The notes below the pieces were generated by a model. It made no database searches and was not told where the DNA came from. It was given only the letters and a program-made list of their open reading frames with translations. Shown here piece by piece: positions 42,005 through 52,947 of a stretch of 64,000 nucleotides of DNA. The stretch spans positions 496,001 through 560,000 of the forward strand of contig JAUPSS010000009.1 of NCBI GenBank assembly GCA_040285825.1, written 5' to 3'. How positions within the stretch are numbered: position 1 is the stretch's first letter; each line of letters opens with the position of its first letter. Position numbers and translations under genes: made by a program. Source of the DNA: Eukaryota sp. TZLM1-RC. Taxonomy: Eukaryota; Metamonada: BaSk clade.

Positions 42005-43630
42005 CGCATTTCAGCTTCAGTAATTGCAAACATATTCAGATAAGTCAGCTTATTTCTATTGAAAAGCTTTGTTGAGCCTTTGTTACTGAGTTTGCAACTG
42101 TCACTGTTACAAGCTAATCAACCATGACATGTAGTAACAGGAGTCTTTTCTCTTCTACAGAATCTGGGATTTGTTACTCTCAAAAACGTAGCAACCTTTT
42201 CAAAACAAACAGGACATTTTGTTGAAGTGAAAGCTTCATAAATCATCAATACTTCAAATCCATTCCATTTCAGAAATTGAATCCATCCAATGCCACGAGT
42301 AGGCCTTTGATGTTTTAAGTTCTTAGCACCTTTTTTACCATAATCACCCATTAGTATTAATGTGTTTTTTGGATTGCCAAACTGCTGAACAAGGCTTCTT
42401 AACAACCAACTTTCAGTTTTTTGCTTGTGAATACAAACTTGCATTTTATGAATGTTCCACAAATCAAGACTATAAAAGTCAATTGTCAAACAAACTTGCC
42501 GAAGTTTGGCAACCACACAGTCGGAAAACTCTATAAAAGTTGCTGAATTGGCAGCAAATGCGGATAATTCGGTGTTTGCACCCTCGATTGTCATTTCGTT
42601 AGACTCTATCATTTGGTTCCTGTCGTAATCTACCTCATTATACTTTGTCGCCCATCGTTTTTGTTTTTCATTCATCCTATTTGTCATAGACCAGGATATC
42701 CGAGTCAGTCTCAACCATTTGAGTTTCTTGTCTTGATTCATCATCCGATTTTTTCTTTGCTGTTCAGTTTCATGTTCAGGCACCATGGATAATTCTTGAT
42801 CCGTTTTTTTACTGTCAAAATATAATAAATCACGTTTTCCAGGATCACATACAACAATTCGTTTATCTGGAAAAATATCAACATTATCAATATATAAATC
42901 AGAAATACTAGCCTTGTTGTCTAGCTTACATTTTTGACCTTGTAAATCCCGACAAACAAATTGAATTTTGTCAAATTCTACTGCAATATTAAATTAAACT
43001 GTATGGATAATGTTGTTGAATTTATAGCTCTTCTGTTTGAACATTGGTTGCTTTCAATCGAGAATATTAGACCAAAAGTCAAATTGTTCAGGTGGTTTGA
43101 ATCTATGAACTTGTGCTTGTGCATTGACCATTTTTAATCTCTGATCAGGCAACAAATCGTCCATCAATGTTTGTCTAATAATTGTTTATATTGTTCATGT
43201 ATCAATAGAAGAATATCCAGGGCCTACAGAGGTTGAAGCAGGAGAAATATGATAAGGTTTTCTCTCTCTACTGGAAATATATTGGGCAATTGTAATTGCT
43301 GGTTTAAGGAATATTTGACGATATTTTTCTACAGCGTCTACAAGAAAATGTATTTCCACTGAAAATATGGTATCAACTTTATTCTCCTCAGTGACCAAAT
43401 TCTTAATTTGACAAGTAAATGGTTCAATAAGACCTTCAAAGATGTCTGTAAGTTCATTATTTCTTATATCATGTTGCTCACATAAATCGAAAAATTCATC
43501 ATTCAGAAGGTCTGAAATCTTTTCTGGATGATGAAGCAAAGAATTCACGCAATCTCTATCATCAACTAAACACAAGTTTTTGAATTGATCAAGCCTGAAT
43601 CTATATAGTGAAATAATTGTTGGCAATGGC
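42005..43630 (-). pseudogene. Fanzor nuclease pseudogene (family 2)
   Basis: Pieces in order: an N-terminal helical part ending PASTSVGPGYSSIDT (the P-rich loop before a conserved Asp); LMDDLLPDQRLKMV; KQKSYKFNNII; VVCDPGKRDLLYF, the RuvC-I motif (about 42,825); a long coiled middle; LILMGDYGKKG; then EAFTSTKCPVC and LACNSDSC, the two zinc pairs; and FNRNKLTYLN at the RuvC-III position. Fanzors are eukaryotic RNA-guided nucleases related to TnpB. Here a TGA interrupts the zinc finger (after TTCHG), further stops lie near 43,190 and 43,050, and the RuvC-III Asp is Asn, so it is inactive. I see no guide RNA element or transposon end with certainty. Confidence 0.75.
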
Positions 43631-43734
43631 GTTGTCTACCCACCCAGTTTGTGCATTTCTGCTAACAAATTTTCACACCTGGTTTGTCAAAATACACATT
43701 AATAAGTCCATTAATATGTTTTTCATAATTTAAT

Positions 43735-44000
43735 TTCAAATCGAAGTTTTCGTTTGTTCCTTTTGTCTTCTCTATTTTTGGCATCAATGGTCAGTCTGCC
43801 TTGAATTTTCTCAATGATTTTGATTATTTGTGTCGTTCAAATGGTAAGAATTTTGCAGGGAATTTGTGGAAGAATCGCATCATTTTCGCTTTGTACAGAA
43901 GTGTTCCCAAGTACTTAAATTTAATGATGTCCAAGCTGTATAAAGATTCATCAAGAGTTGGCCCGCAGAATTTTGTTTCTCATGTATTTTAATTTGTTGT
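43735..44000 (+). mobile_element. LINE family A2 3'-end fragment
   Basis: Encodes NLWKNRIIFALYRSVPKYLN on the plus strand and ends at a T/G-rich tail near 44,020. It sits between the Fanzor and polymerase remnants, both minus strand, and appears to have split a once contiguous block. Confidence 0.7.
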
Positions 44001-44069
44001 GTTTTGTTGTGTTTGTTGGTAGAAAATACAATCTTTATTTAATTTCAAATTATTCTCAAAATTGACAAA

Positions 44070-45225
44070 CATTACTGTGGCCATTTACTCGTGAAATTTA
44101 CTGAAGCCATCAGTTGAAAATCGTGGAAACTGTTCAGGCTTGTTGGTTTTACCAGTGTTTGCTCATAATACTCAGCTGAATTATAACGAATTCTGGCCAT
44201 TAATGATTCATCTAATTTGGCAAATATTTGTGGTAGTAGTAAATTACGTTCAACTCGGGACTGTAAATACAGCTTCAAGCAACATGTTGTAGGAATTCGT
44301 AATTGTTGAAATTTTGAAACAGTTTCTTTTAATTTGAGTATCACATTTGAATGTTTAACCAGTGAGTTGACGGTTGCACGAATGGTGTAATGAAGATGGC
44401 AAAATAAACTCATGTATTTGAAACAATACAAAGTTTGAGACATAATACACAATCATGAAGCCCATATTGAATCAAATTTTGTCTAAGTGAATCAGTGGCT
44501 AAATAAACAACAGGCAAAATACTTGTAAATTCATGATGAAGTTTGATTTTCTTTTCACTATTGTATACGACAGATTGCCTAAACCAAAACCATATTGAAT
44601 TTTGATGAATTTTTTTGGCAAATACCAGTGTGTCTAAAAGAAAAAAGCCATTTTCCCTGATGACAACTTCCCTCCATCTTGGTGAAAGTTGATTGAGTAC
44701 AACAATTGCTGTATCATCTGGAACAGTGGGAAATGGTAAATCAAAATAATTGAATCTATTCTTTAAAACCTGTAAATCAAACTGCATTAAATTGTGATTA
44801 AGAAAACAATGAGGTTGATAATTACCAATAATGTTTAAAAACCTACGAAGCAAAGTTATTTCGTCAGAGAATATTTCTGCCTGACTATCCATATCAATGT
44901 TTGGTAATCTGCTAATTTGAGGACTCTTTTTCAATCTAAGTGAATGATTACTTTTCAAAAAGAAAATATGGCGGTCAAACCTTCCAACAACAATGGAAAT
45001 TAGAAAGATGTTCGGATTTGAAATCTACTCATCCATTTCCTTTTCAGTTTTCCTTTTCAAACGGGTTGCACCCTCTTTTCTCTTTTTGTTGATAATCTCG
45101 TCAGGAGGGAAAAATTGGTTATCATAATTTTGGTAAAGATGACCATGCTTATAGCTTTCAAGATCAAAGCACATAACAGTGAAATGATTTTGAGTTGGGG
45201 TCATTTCTTTGAATTGAATCAATGA
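44070..45225 (-). pseudogene. Family-B DNA polymerase 3'-5' exonuclease remnant
   Basis: Three frames in order contain the DEDDy exonuclease set of family-B DNA polymerases: ExoI as VMCFDLES (about 45,170), ExoII as NHNLMQFDLQVL (about 44,800) and ExoIII as YGLHDCVLCLKL (about 44,460). Past ExoIII a stretch with RVERNLLLPQ resembles the start of the palm region. The polymerase motifs (DxxSLYPS, YGDTDS) are absent; the remnant ends at the LINE tail. Cellular replicative polymerases are larger and different, so the source is probably a virus, a Maverick-like element or another mobile genome. Frame changes near 44,450 and 44,960 make it non-functional. Confidence 0.65.
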
Positions 45226-45423
45226 ATCAGGTTTGAAGCCACTAAGACTTGGCTCAATTTTTTTTGACCATACTCGGTTTCAATGGTTTTTTTGTCAAAA
45301 TCTTTCTGTTCTCGATATTCAACAGTGTATTTTCAATACAAATTTCTCGGATCAGTGCTTCTTGTTGTTTTTTAGCTTATGCTTTGATGTTTGTTGGTCA
45401 AAAATCGCTTTTCTAATAATTTT

Positions 45424-45624
45424 TCATGGAAGAGTTGATTTACAATTGGATCTTCTCTTTTTCGGACCAGGATTTGCTTCAACATTTCCATACATTGTTA
45501 AATCAACAGAAAATGAATTTGTTGAAAGAAGATGTTGGCAGCTACAAGATTGAAAACATAAATTATGAACATAATCATCAAACTCAACATTATCAAAATA
45601 ACAATTTAAGACACAACATCCCAT
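45424..45624 (-). other. Short frame with a 2A-like motif
   Basis: A 66-codon frame ends with GNVEANPGP followed by a basic KKRR stretch. The motif (45,463-45,489) matches the D(V/I)ExNPGP ribosome-skipping consensus except that its first residue is Asn. Such motifs occur near the N termini of some non-LTR retrotransposon ORFs and in RNA-virus polyproteins. Upstream lies the repeat shared with 4.6 kb; downstream the frame decays into the polymerase-exonuclease remnant. Confidence 0.5.
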
Positions 45625-45840
45625 ATCTACAGTACAAGTACCTTAACCACAAAAAACAACAAACTCAAAAACATCAAAATAACAATCCAAAACAGAACAT
45701 AAACAAGAAAAACATCACATATCCAAGGTGGTTATTACCATGGCTAATTCAACAGCACCCATATCATGACTCACATGATGACTGAAAAAAGTGTAAAACT
45801 CTACCCCCACGGAAGGATCAGAACGACGATTACCATAGAA
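45580..45840 (-). repeat. Dispersed repeat, inverted copy of 4.57-4.91 kb
   Basis: Reverse-complement match to the repeat near 4.6 kb, shared over about 250 bp with small indels. In its own (minus) direction it leads into the 2A-like frame, so it may be the 5' part of the same element. Confidence 0.55.
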
Positions 45841-46149
45841 GTAGGTCTTTTAAATTGTCTCTATCAGACTTGTAACTCCTGATGATCTTCTCTTAGTTCA
45901 AGATTGTCATCTTCATTGTCTACCTCAAAACTATAATCTTAACTATTACTTACATCACATACTTATGGGTTGCAGAGGTTTGTGGACGTTATCTCCAAAA
46001 TGTATCTAACTTTAGGGAGGAAAATGCTCAAGTTCCACATGGTCACATAACTTCTTTTTTGAAATGAAATATATTTCATTTCAACTTTTGAGCATCTCAC
46101 TCATTTTCGACAAATTCCAGATTGCTAATCATGTTTATCACAGTCCATA
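45841..46149. other. Unassigned spacer
   Basis: About 300 bp without a recognisable gene or repeat, between the inverted repeat and a LINE B tail. Confidence 0.4.
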
Positions 46150-46400
46150 CTATCTTGGATCTTCTGGCTGAAACAATGAAGAGATTTGACGTCTTTTTTG
46201 TGGCGCTCACGAATTCAATTCACCATAATTAGTAGACTGCCTCGGCCCTTTCATTGAATAAGAGAAGCAAAGACAAGAAAACAAGTAGATCAGGATTTTG
46301 TAGAGGAAATCTTGGTTCATTGAATTTAGTGCCATTAGTTTTGATTCAATTTGATTAATTGTTGTCAATAAATCATGGTTTTTTGATTAATATTTATTTA
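46150..46400 (+). mobile_element. LINE family B 3' tail fragment
   Basis: Contains GATTTTGTAGAGGAAATC and the plus-strand form of the family-B end (GTGCCATTAGTT). It is severely 5'-truncated. Confidence 0.65.
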
Positions 46401-46877
46401 TCAAACAACTTGTATATCAACACCTAAATAATCCATCTCTGCAAAAACAAAGCAACTAACTGCAACTCTCTCATAGTGAGGTCTAAGAGAAAGCAGCATC
46501 ATGGTAGTAAAACAACTTTGAGAACAAAAGAAGATGACATTACATTGTTCTAATGTACAAGGTTTGTTGATCATTTCAGATGACAGTCACTGTCTCAAAC
46601 CATGTATCCATCAGTTTTGTTCATTATACAGGTTAGACTTACGCAGAATGACACTATCAAATGATCTGTTCTTTTGACATATATGAAATAGTTGAGTGTT
46701 AGTCAAGTGACCGAGATAATCAGTTGCTGTGATAATGAATGACAATTAAGGATTTTGACAGAATAGATGGATCAATGAAAACATATAGATTAAAGTAGAA
46801 GGGAAATGGTAATTTATAAACAAATTCTTGTGATTAAATAATATAATGTACAAATAAATGATTCACAGTAACAAAAA
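46401..46877. other. 3' flank of the IQUB gene, no gene
   Basis: AT-rich DNA with no supported feature. Around 46,450-46,500 it resembles the end of LINE C (CTCTCATAGTGAGGTCTAAG) in reverse orientation, a possible small fragment. Confidence 0.4.
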
Positions 46878-48049
46878 TTAAAGTTCCAAATCCATTTCAG
46901 TATTCAAAGCCACAGAACACCTTGATTGCTGATCCTCTCTACTAGTCTCATCTACCACTAATGTTACCTTTTTGTTTAGCTTAGAAGCAATAGGATTAAA
47001 CTGTGGTATTTGAATCAAAAGATAGAAAAGTTCAGCAATTCGAGCTCTCAAACCTTCGAGAGACATACCGGGACGGTCACGATTTAAAAGATCTGCTTCT
47101 CGATCAATCAAATCACATAATTCGACTGTCAAATCACAATCAAAATCACGTACACAGTTTTTAACTCTCAACAGAAGCTCCAAACGGGCATCAACATTTC
47201 TACTATTCTCAAGTAATTCTTTATAAATTAATACGAAAATTTGAGATTGTTGAATTTCAGGAGTGACAACCTCAATAGACTCTCCAAATGAATTAGTCTC
47301 GGACAATGACAAGATATTAGGTCTAGATAAAATATCCAAAGTCTTTGAGATTCTGCTTGACTTTGCTGATTTTTGGGCCTTGACACGTAGCTTCTCTATA
47401 TTTTGAAGATGTTCAATTTCTTTTAAGTACAGATTTTTTAATAACTGTTTCTTCTCAGTTTCATTGATATTTTTACAATTGATGGTATTCATTTCATTTT
47501 GTTTCCATTCTAGAATAAGTTAAATTTAAAATCAAAAATACCTTTTAGTTCGGCCAATAAGAGATCAAAATCTTGCTTTTTGAGCGGATTCTGTTTTCTT
47601 TTTAATAACTCCAACTGTTTTGTTTCCAGAAATGATTCCTTTTGGAATTGAAGTTCTTTTATAGTCTCCAACTTTGACGTAACTGCTTGCTGAAGAACTC
47701 TATACAGCTTACGAGCAAGATAACCCCGGAAGTACCGTTGAATAGTGATGGTAGCTCTCAACTTGCATTCATTAAATTCTTCAGAAGTCACGTATGGTCG
47801 CGGTATGACATGCTTATCCATTGGATCTGTGATATTCATGTTGGGTGTAGCAGTTTGAGTTCCAGACTCACGTTCTGTTTGAATAACAGACTTCCGAGTG
47901 TTTTTGGTCTGTGTTTCCCTTGTAAGAGGACGATTTTCTTCTGTGAAAGTTTTCACAGGATGGGGGGTTTGAGTGGTAGCGTTGAGGTAAAGAACATTAG
48001 TGTGTTTGTGTCGGAACCCGCCTAAGGCTGGAGACTGACTCCGAGACAT
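46878..48049 (-). CDS. IQUB: IQUB-like ciliary radial-spoke protein
   Basis: 379 residues from ATG 48049 after removing a 32-nt intron. An IQ motif (ATITIQRYFRGYLARKLYRV) would bind calmodulin or a light chain. The C-terminal half has the hallmark conserved block of IQUB/FAP253: EVVTPEIQQSQ, RDFDCDLTVELCDLIDREAD, LEGLRARIAELF and PQFNPIA. IQUB docks at the base of radial spoke 1 in motile cilia, so a flagellum is implied. The ubiquitin-like domain present in vertebrate IQUB is not encoded here; only a Thr-rich stretch with QTQTK-like repeats precedes the IQ. A LINE B tail begins about 70 bp upstream of the start, so the 5' end may have been displaced, or the short form may be native. Confidence 0.85.
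47510..47541 (-). other. 32-nt intron in IQUB
   Basis: GTATTTTTGA...AACTTATTCTAG. Removal gives LLAELKEWKQNEMNTI, matching the E-W-K/R spacing of IQUB, and the total CDS becomes a multiple of three. Confidence 0.85.
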
Positions 48050-48119
48050 TGGTTTATAGTACAAAGATGTTGAATAGGATTGCTGTCTGTGGTTTTCACT
48101 GGAAATGCATTCTTTATAA

Positions 48120-49010
48120 TGTTATTTATTGAATTTGCACACTTAATTAAATTAGCTCAATACTAATGGGACGACTATCATTGAACCAAGATTTCCTCTA
48201 CAAAATCTTGGTCTGCTTGCTGTCTAGCTAAAGCTTCTCTTAATCGATTGAAAAACCGTGGTGATCTATTAATAATGGCAAATTGAATCCGTGAACGCCA
48301 TAAAAATATATCAAATCTTTTCATTGTTTTTTCTTGCACCATTTTTTGGAAGTCATACAAAAAAGTTTCTGCTTCAACTGATAATCTTCCATTTATCGAA
48401 AATGGGAAAGCAATAAAAACCAGCTATCGACATTAGCCTCTTCAATATCTTTATCATATTTTCTATGTTTCTCTTTTTGCTTTAAAATCAAGAGCAGTCA
48501 CAGGATTAAGTTTTCTTCTGTGAACCAAAGTATCATTTGCAATTGCATGAGACAAAGTCAACAATAGCTTCAGAATTATCAATCCAATCACAGTATACAT
48601 CACCTCTATCATCAGAACCAAAATTATTCAGAGAAAGTGTTTCCTTCAGCAGGGGCTCTTTGATACATGATATTCTTGCAGTTTGTGCCATATTGAAAAC
48701 AGTGTCTCCAACAGCATCAAGTAATGAAGAACGATAAGTTATCAATTTAGAGCAATTCAGAGCATGGCGCAAAGTGAGTTGAGGTGAATTCGAACAAATA
48801 CATTTTTCATTTGATAATAATTGATTAATGGGGATGTTCAAATATAATCTCATTTTTGTTACAAATGCTTCATTAGTGGCACACAATCCAAATCTTCGTG
48901 GTACAATAGTTACAAAAAGTGAAGAATTTGGCGACTTGTTTTCACAAACACCCTTTTCCAATAACAATGAGTGAAGATCTTGATTTAAAACAGCCGAGCT
49001 GCATTCTTTA
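48120..49010 (-). mobile_element. LINE family B, 5'-truncated copy
   Basis: Near-identical to the 3' third of the copy at 32.5 kb, including VTIVPRRFGLCATNEAFVTK, then SLHDAVRD-like and RGDVYCDWIDN strands. In the tail a 60-codon frame (48,360-48,178) encodes DIFLWRSRIQFAIINRSPRF. It is 5'-truncated at about 49,010, where Fanzor family 3 sequence follows. Confidence 0.8.
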
Positions 49011-49119
49011 TCTGAAATGTCAATTTCCAATACTTCAATCACATCCACATGTCTAAACTTAACCATCCGGAGATGATTGGCTTAGATCAACATACGTTGG
49101 ATTTGAAGACTCTTATTGA

Positions 49120-49720
49120 GATTTTCTAAAAACTAGGGGTCTAGTGTTCAAAAAGTACTCGCTTATTGCAATCTCCCACTGGTGTCTCGATGCAGAGATA
49201 TTCCTTGACCAAACTATTCCACATTCTGGACATGCGAAATAGGCTTTAGAGCTTTTCCTTTCTCCATTCTCTATGAAGTAAAGGTATTCATGGAAAACTT
49301 CGCACAGTTCACATTGGCAGATGTATAGTATTCATCGCCGTCCTTCACGGTTGGAAATCGAGCCTTGAGGTACTTCAGAAAACGCTTTCTTGGTTTTTTC
49401 ACTCTTTGACGGGATGGTCCATCACCTCTTTTCCCAAACCAATCAATCACTTCACGATTTTCAGCAATGTTGTTGATTCTCTGGACAAAATGGCTGAATC
49501 TCTTTTGGCGACGGATCAAAAAAGTCGAAGCGATTACGGCGAATAACTTTTCTTTTTCCTTGATGTAGATGGTGGTCCAATAAACTTTGTCTTTCAGTGT
49601 TGTCTCTTTGAGGATTCACATTTAAGCCACTGTTCAATTTCAGTAGGTTGAGTAACATCGACCAACTCTGCGGCCATTGCAATCTGATACTGATAATAAA
49701 TCCCTCATCATCACCCAAAT
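49120..49720 (-). pseudogene. Fanzor/TnpB-like nuclease fragment (family 3)
   Basis: Frames give VIDWFGKRGDGPSRQRVKKP, then DGDEYYTSANVNCAK (first zinc pair and EYYTS), then YFACPECGIVWSRNISASR at the second zinc pair and RuvC-III position. The catalytic Asp of RuvC-III is Asn here (SRN), whereas the 26.2-kb relative keeps SRD. N-terminal half and RuvC-I are missing. The fragment abuts the 5'-truncated LINE B copy. Confidence 0.6.
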
Positions 49721-50662
49721 TATCATTGAGTCAAAATTAAATTAAATTAATTGAATTGAATTAAATTAAATTAAGTCATTGTACCGATTCATTCTCTGAT
49801 GGCGTGTGAGCTTGATAAGATAAACAGTTTAATAAATAGTTTTTTGACCCTAAAGCCGAATCGCATAAGATTATAAGTTTGGGAAAGAAAGTGTCTTCAA
49901 AGAACTGGATCAGGACTGTGGATATCAGCTATCTTCGGGAACATGCTCAAAATAAAACAACCATTTGGATGGCAGTAGATGTTCTTTTTTTGATAAAGGA
50001 ATTACTTTTCAGAAATATGATGGTTCGAAATACCACTGTTTTGAGAAAAATCACACTGTTTTTCAAGTCACACTCAATATTAAACAATTGAAGCAATTGT
50101 AATTAATCTCTGATGTGATGAGGTGTGTCCACGTCTTTTCACCTAGTTATGATGTCATCAATTAATGATATTTTCCTAGCAAGTAATAATGATGAACAAT
50201 GACATATAAACAAAACAAAGTAAATTGCTACTGAAAGCGGCGGAGAACAATTCTCAATTCATTTATAAACTGTGTAATCCAAGTTCATGAACAACTTGAA
50301 GAAATTTGTTTATTCCTGGAGCAGACACATTTTGAACCTCAACGGAAAACCTTAACTAATGGGAAACTTATGAGGGAAAAAACTTGAAGAAATAAAAGCA
50401 ACATTTAAGGTGTTGAAGGTCAGAGGGACAGTAGATTTCTTGCAGTATCACTATAACTTTGATCAGTTCAGTGACGTACTTAAAAAAAGACTCCTGCTTT
50501 TGCTTTGGAAGGTTTTATTGATATCCATTTTTAAATGAGGGTCTTGAAATACATTTTAAACGTGAATTTCAAAAGAACCAATCATTTCATAAAAACGAAA
50601 ATTAAATAGAAACTTTATTTTGTGTATTAGAAAACTAACAAATATTGAATTCCTTCGAAAAA
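49721..50662. other. Intergenic, nothing recognised
   Basis: Starts with a short (AATTAAATTAAATT)-type low-complexity tract near 49,730-49,780. A 70-codon plus-strand frame at 49,879-50,091 has no family features. The right end is the 3' flank of RAD54B. Confidence 0.4.
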
Positions 50663-52947
50663 CTAACTGAAGTCCTCCTTTCTTTTCATTATAAATGAAC
50701 ATAATTCATTGGTTTCAGTGTATAAAGTTTTGTTGTAGGGCTCATACATGAAAACATCCTTTTTTTGCCCTTTTTGAATAATATTCCACGTTGTACACCC
50801 CTGATCTATAATTTCAAACTGAAACAAATCTTTCATTTCATTTCTCGAAAAATTTCTATCATCTGAATTCAAAAGATCAACAACAGCATTCGACAGGCTC
50901 TGCTTGAATTGATGCCGTTGAAAGATCTTTTCCTCAATAGTTCCAGTAGTAACCAACCTATATAGCTTTGTTTCTTTTGTTTGACCATAGCGATAAACCC
51001 GAGCCAAAGCTTGTGCATCATCTGAAGGATTGAAGCTAGAATCAATCAAAACTAAATGATTAGCAGCAACCAACGTGAGCCCAACACCTCCTGATTTTGA
51101 ACTCAATATGAACACATTATACGTTGAACTCTTGCTATTGAAATTAGAAACTATTTCATCTCTCTTATCGGAAGCCGTGGATCCGTCTAGCCGTAGAAAA
51201 GGAACTTCGATTTCGTTTAGCCCAAGTTCAACTAAATCCAAAGTGGATGTGAAATTTGAAACAAAAACTACTTTCTCTCCAACAGCGAGAGCAGTTTCTA
51301 AAATTCTCTTTATAACTGCAAATTTTGGTAATTCAAATAGTTGAATTGATTCCAGTTGCTTCTTGTCATCTTCTGAAAAAATTTCATTCATTGATCCTTC
51401 TAACAGTAATTTAGGGTGTGTAGAACATTTTCTAAGCGCCATTATAAGAGACAGTGGATCTGAGGACAATTCTGAATTATATTCCTTAAATGTCTCGATA
51501 AGCCCTGCATAGAATTCTAATTGTAAGGGTGAAGGACGTAAAAACAACACATATTCGCTTTTCTGTGGCAAAATTGCCTTTAAAACCTCAGAAGTTCTTC
51601 TGATAATGAATTTTTCCAATCTAGAAGTCAGAGCCGAACATCTGTCCGCCGCCAAAGAAAGCTCTGCAGAAGTTGCTGATGCATCTTGACCACGAGAAAT
51701 AACAGCTCCATAAACACGGTTGAAAGTGGAGGCATTACCTAATATTCCTGGATTAACAAAGTCAACAACAGCAAAGAATTCAGATAAATTATTTTGAACA
51801 GGAGTTCCAGTAATGACAATTCTCCTTTTGGTTCTTAAACTATTCAATAATTGATTTGTTTGAGAGTTACAGTTTTTCAAGCGATGACCTTCGTCACAGC
51901 AAATTAATCCAATGTCAGGACAGCTTTTGAGAGATTCATAAAGATCCTTTTGGCGAAGAGTTTCATAGGAAAGAATTAAGACAGAATTTCGGGTATTTTG
52001 GTAAAAATCATTCAAAACGGCTATTCGTTTTTCTTTCGACACAGTGGAGGTTAATATCAAAGGTTTCAACCGCTCTCTCCCGACCCATTTTAGAAATTCT
52101 TTCTCCCATGTTTTAATTAAAGACACTGGGACGAAAACCAGAACCTAGAGTAAGAGTGAATATTAAGAATACATAAATACCTTGCCTATGAGAGGAAGTT
52201 TTCTTCCAACACGATGAGTTAAAGTCCATATTAAACTGATCACTGACAAAGTTTTTCCTATAGTTAGAGAAAATACAATTGACAAACCAAGACCCATTTG
52301 ATCAGCAAGTATACAACCATAATAGTCGTTATCAAAGCCTCGGAGACAATCATACATAAACTGTATGGCGTCAAGTTGATGAGGCTTTAAAACCCTGCTC
52401 AAGAAAGAGTCTACTTGAGCAAGTTCAGGCCACACTGAAGCTACTTTGGACTTTGCTTTGGGAATGTGTGGTGCTTTAGACGTAATCCTGGTACCAGTTT
52501 CTTCAGTAAAAACACTCCCTGATCGCCATTCTTCCGGAGAAACGGGTTGCATGAGTTCAATGCTTTTGTTTGCAAACTCAACAAACTGACCTTCTTTCAT
52601 CTCTCGATCTGCTGCCTGAGATGAGCTGAATAGGCGGTAATCCACACTTTGAGAAACAATGTTTGTGAAGACAGCTTTTTATGCTCCATATCGTACAAAG
52701 TGAATACACGACCAACAATACTGAGAAGTCCATCACAGAGCTTCTTCTTATCCTTGCCTGTCATTTTCCTCCACATAACCCTCCAATACTCTGACTCAGA
52801 AGAATCTGATTTTAATGGTGTATTGACAGGCATGACTTTGTTGGATGTTTTGGGATTAGCGGGTAAGCAAGGGCCATTGACAGAAGGACGTTCAATTGGC
52901 TTGCGTTTCGTCTTTATCAAGGGAGAAATGAAAGCGTGTCTCTTCAT
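50663..52947 (-). CDS. RAD54B: RAD54B/Rdh54-type SNF2 recombination translocase
   Basis: 739 residues after removing introns of 30 and 36 nt and adding one base to a run of five A (52,676-52,680). The three exons sum to 2,219 bases, one short of a multiple of three, which independently supports a missing base. N-terminal YWRVMWRKMTGKDKKK is the RAD54B/Rdh54 family block. The SNF2 motor has ILADQMGLGKT (motif I), CCDEGHRLKN (II), TGTPVQNNLSEF (III), SSKSGGVGLTL (V) and ARVYRYGQ (VI). The protein remodels Rad51 or Dmc1 filaments and D-loops during homologous recombination. All catalytic motifs are intact, so I read this as functional and the frame break as a likely sequence error. Confidence 0.9.
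52145..52180 (-). other. 36-nt intron in RAD54B
   Basis: GTATTTATGT...CTTACTCTAG. Removal joins LIGK to VLVFVPVSLIKTW, the expected motif Ia region. Confidence 0.9.
52258..52287 (-). other. 30-nt in-frame intron in RAD54B motif I
   Basis: GTTTGTCAAT...CTAACTATAG. It is a multiple of three with no stop, so it is read through in a naive translation as ten extra residues (LSIVFSLTIG) between MGLG and KTLS. Removal restores MGLGKT. Confidence 0.9.

Noticed and set aside
45426-45785. Gln/Asn/His-rich frame on the plus strand
   Set aside because: Antisense to the 2A-like frame and to the repeat; composition reflects AT-rich low complexity.
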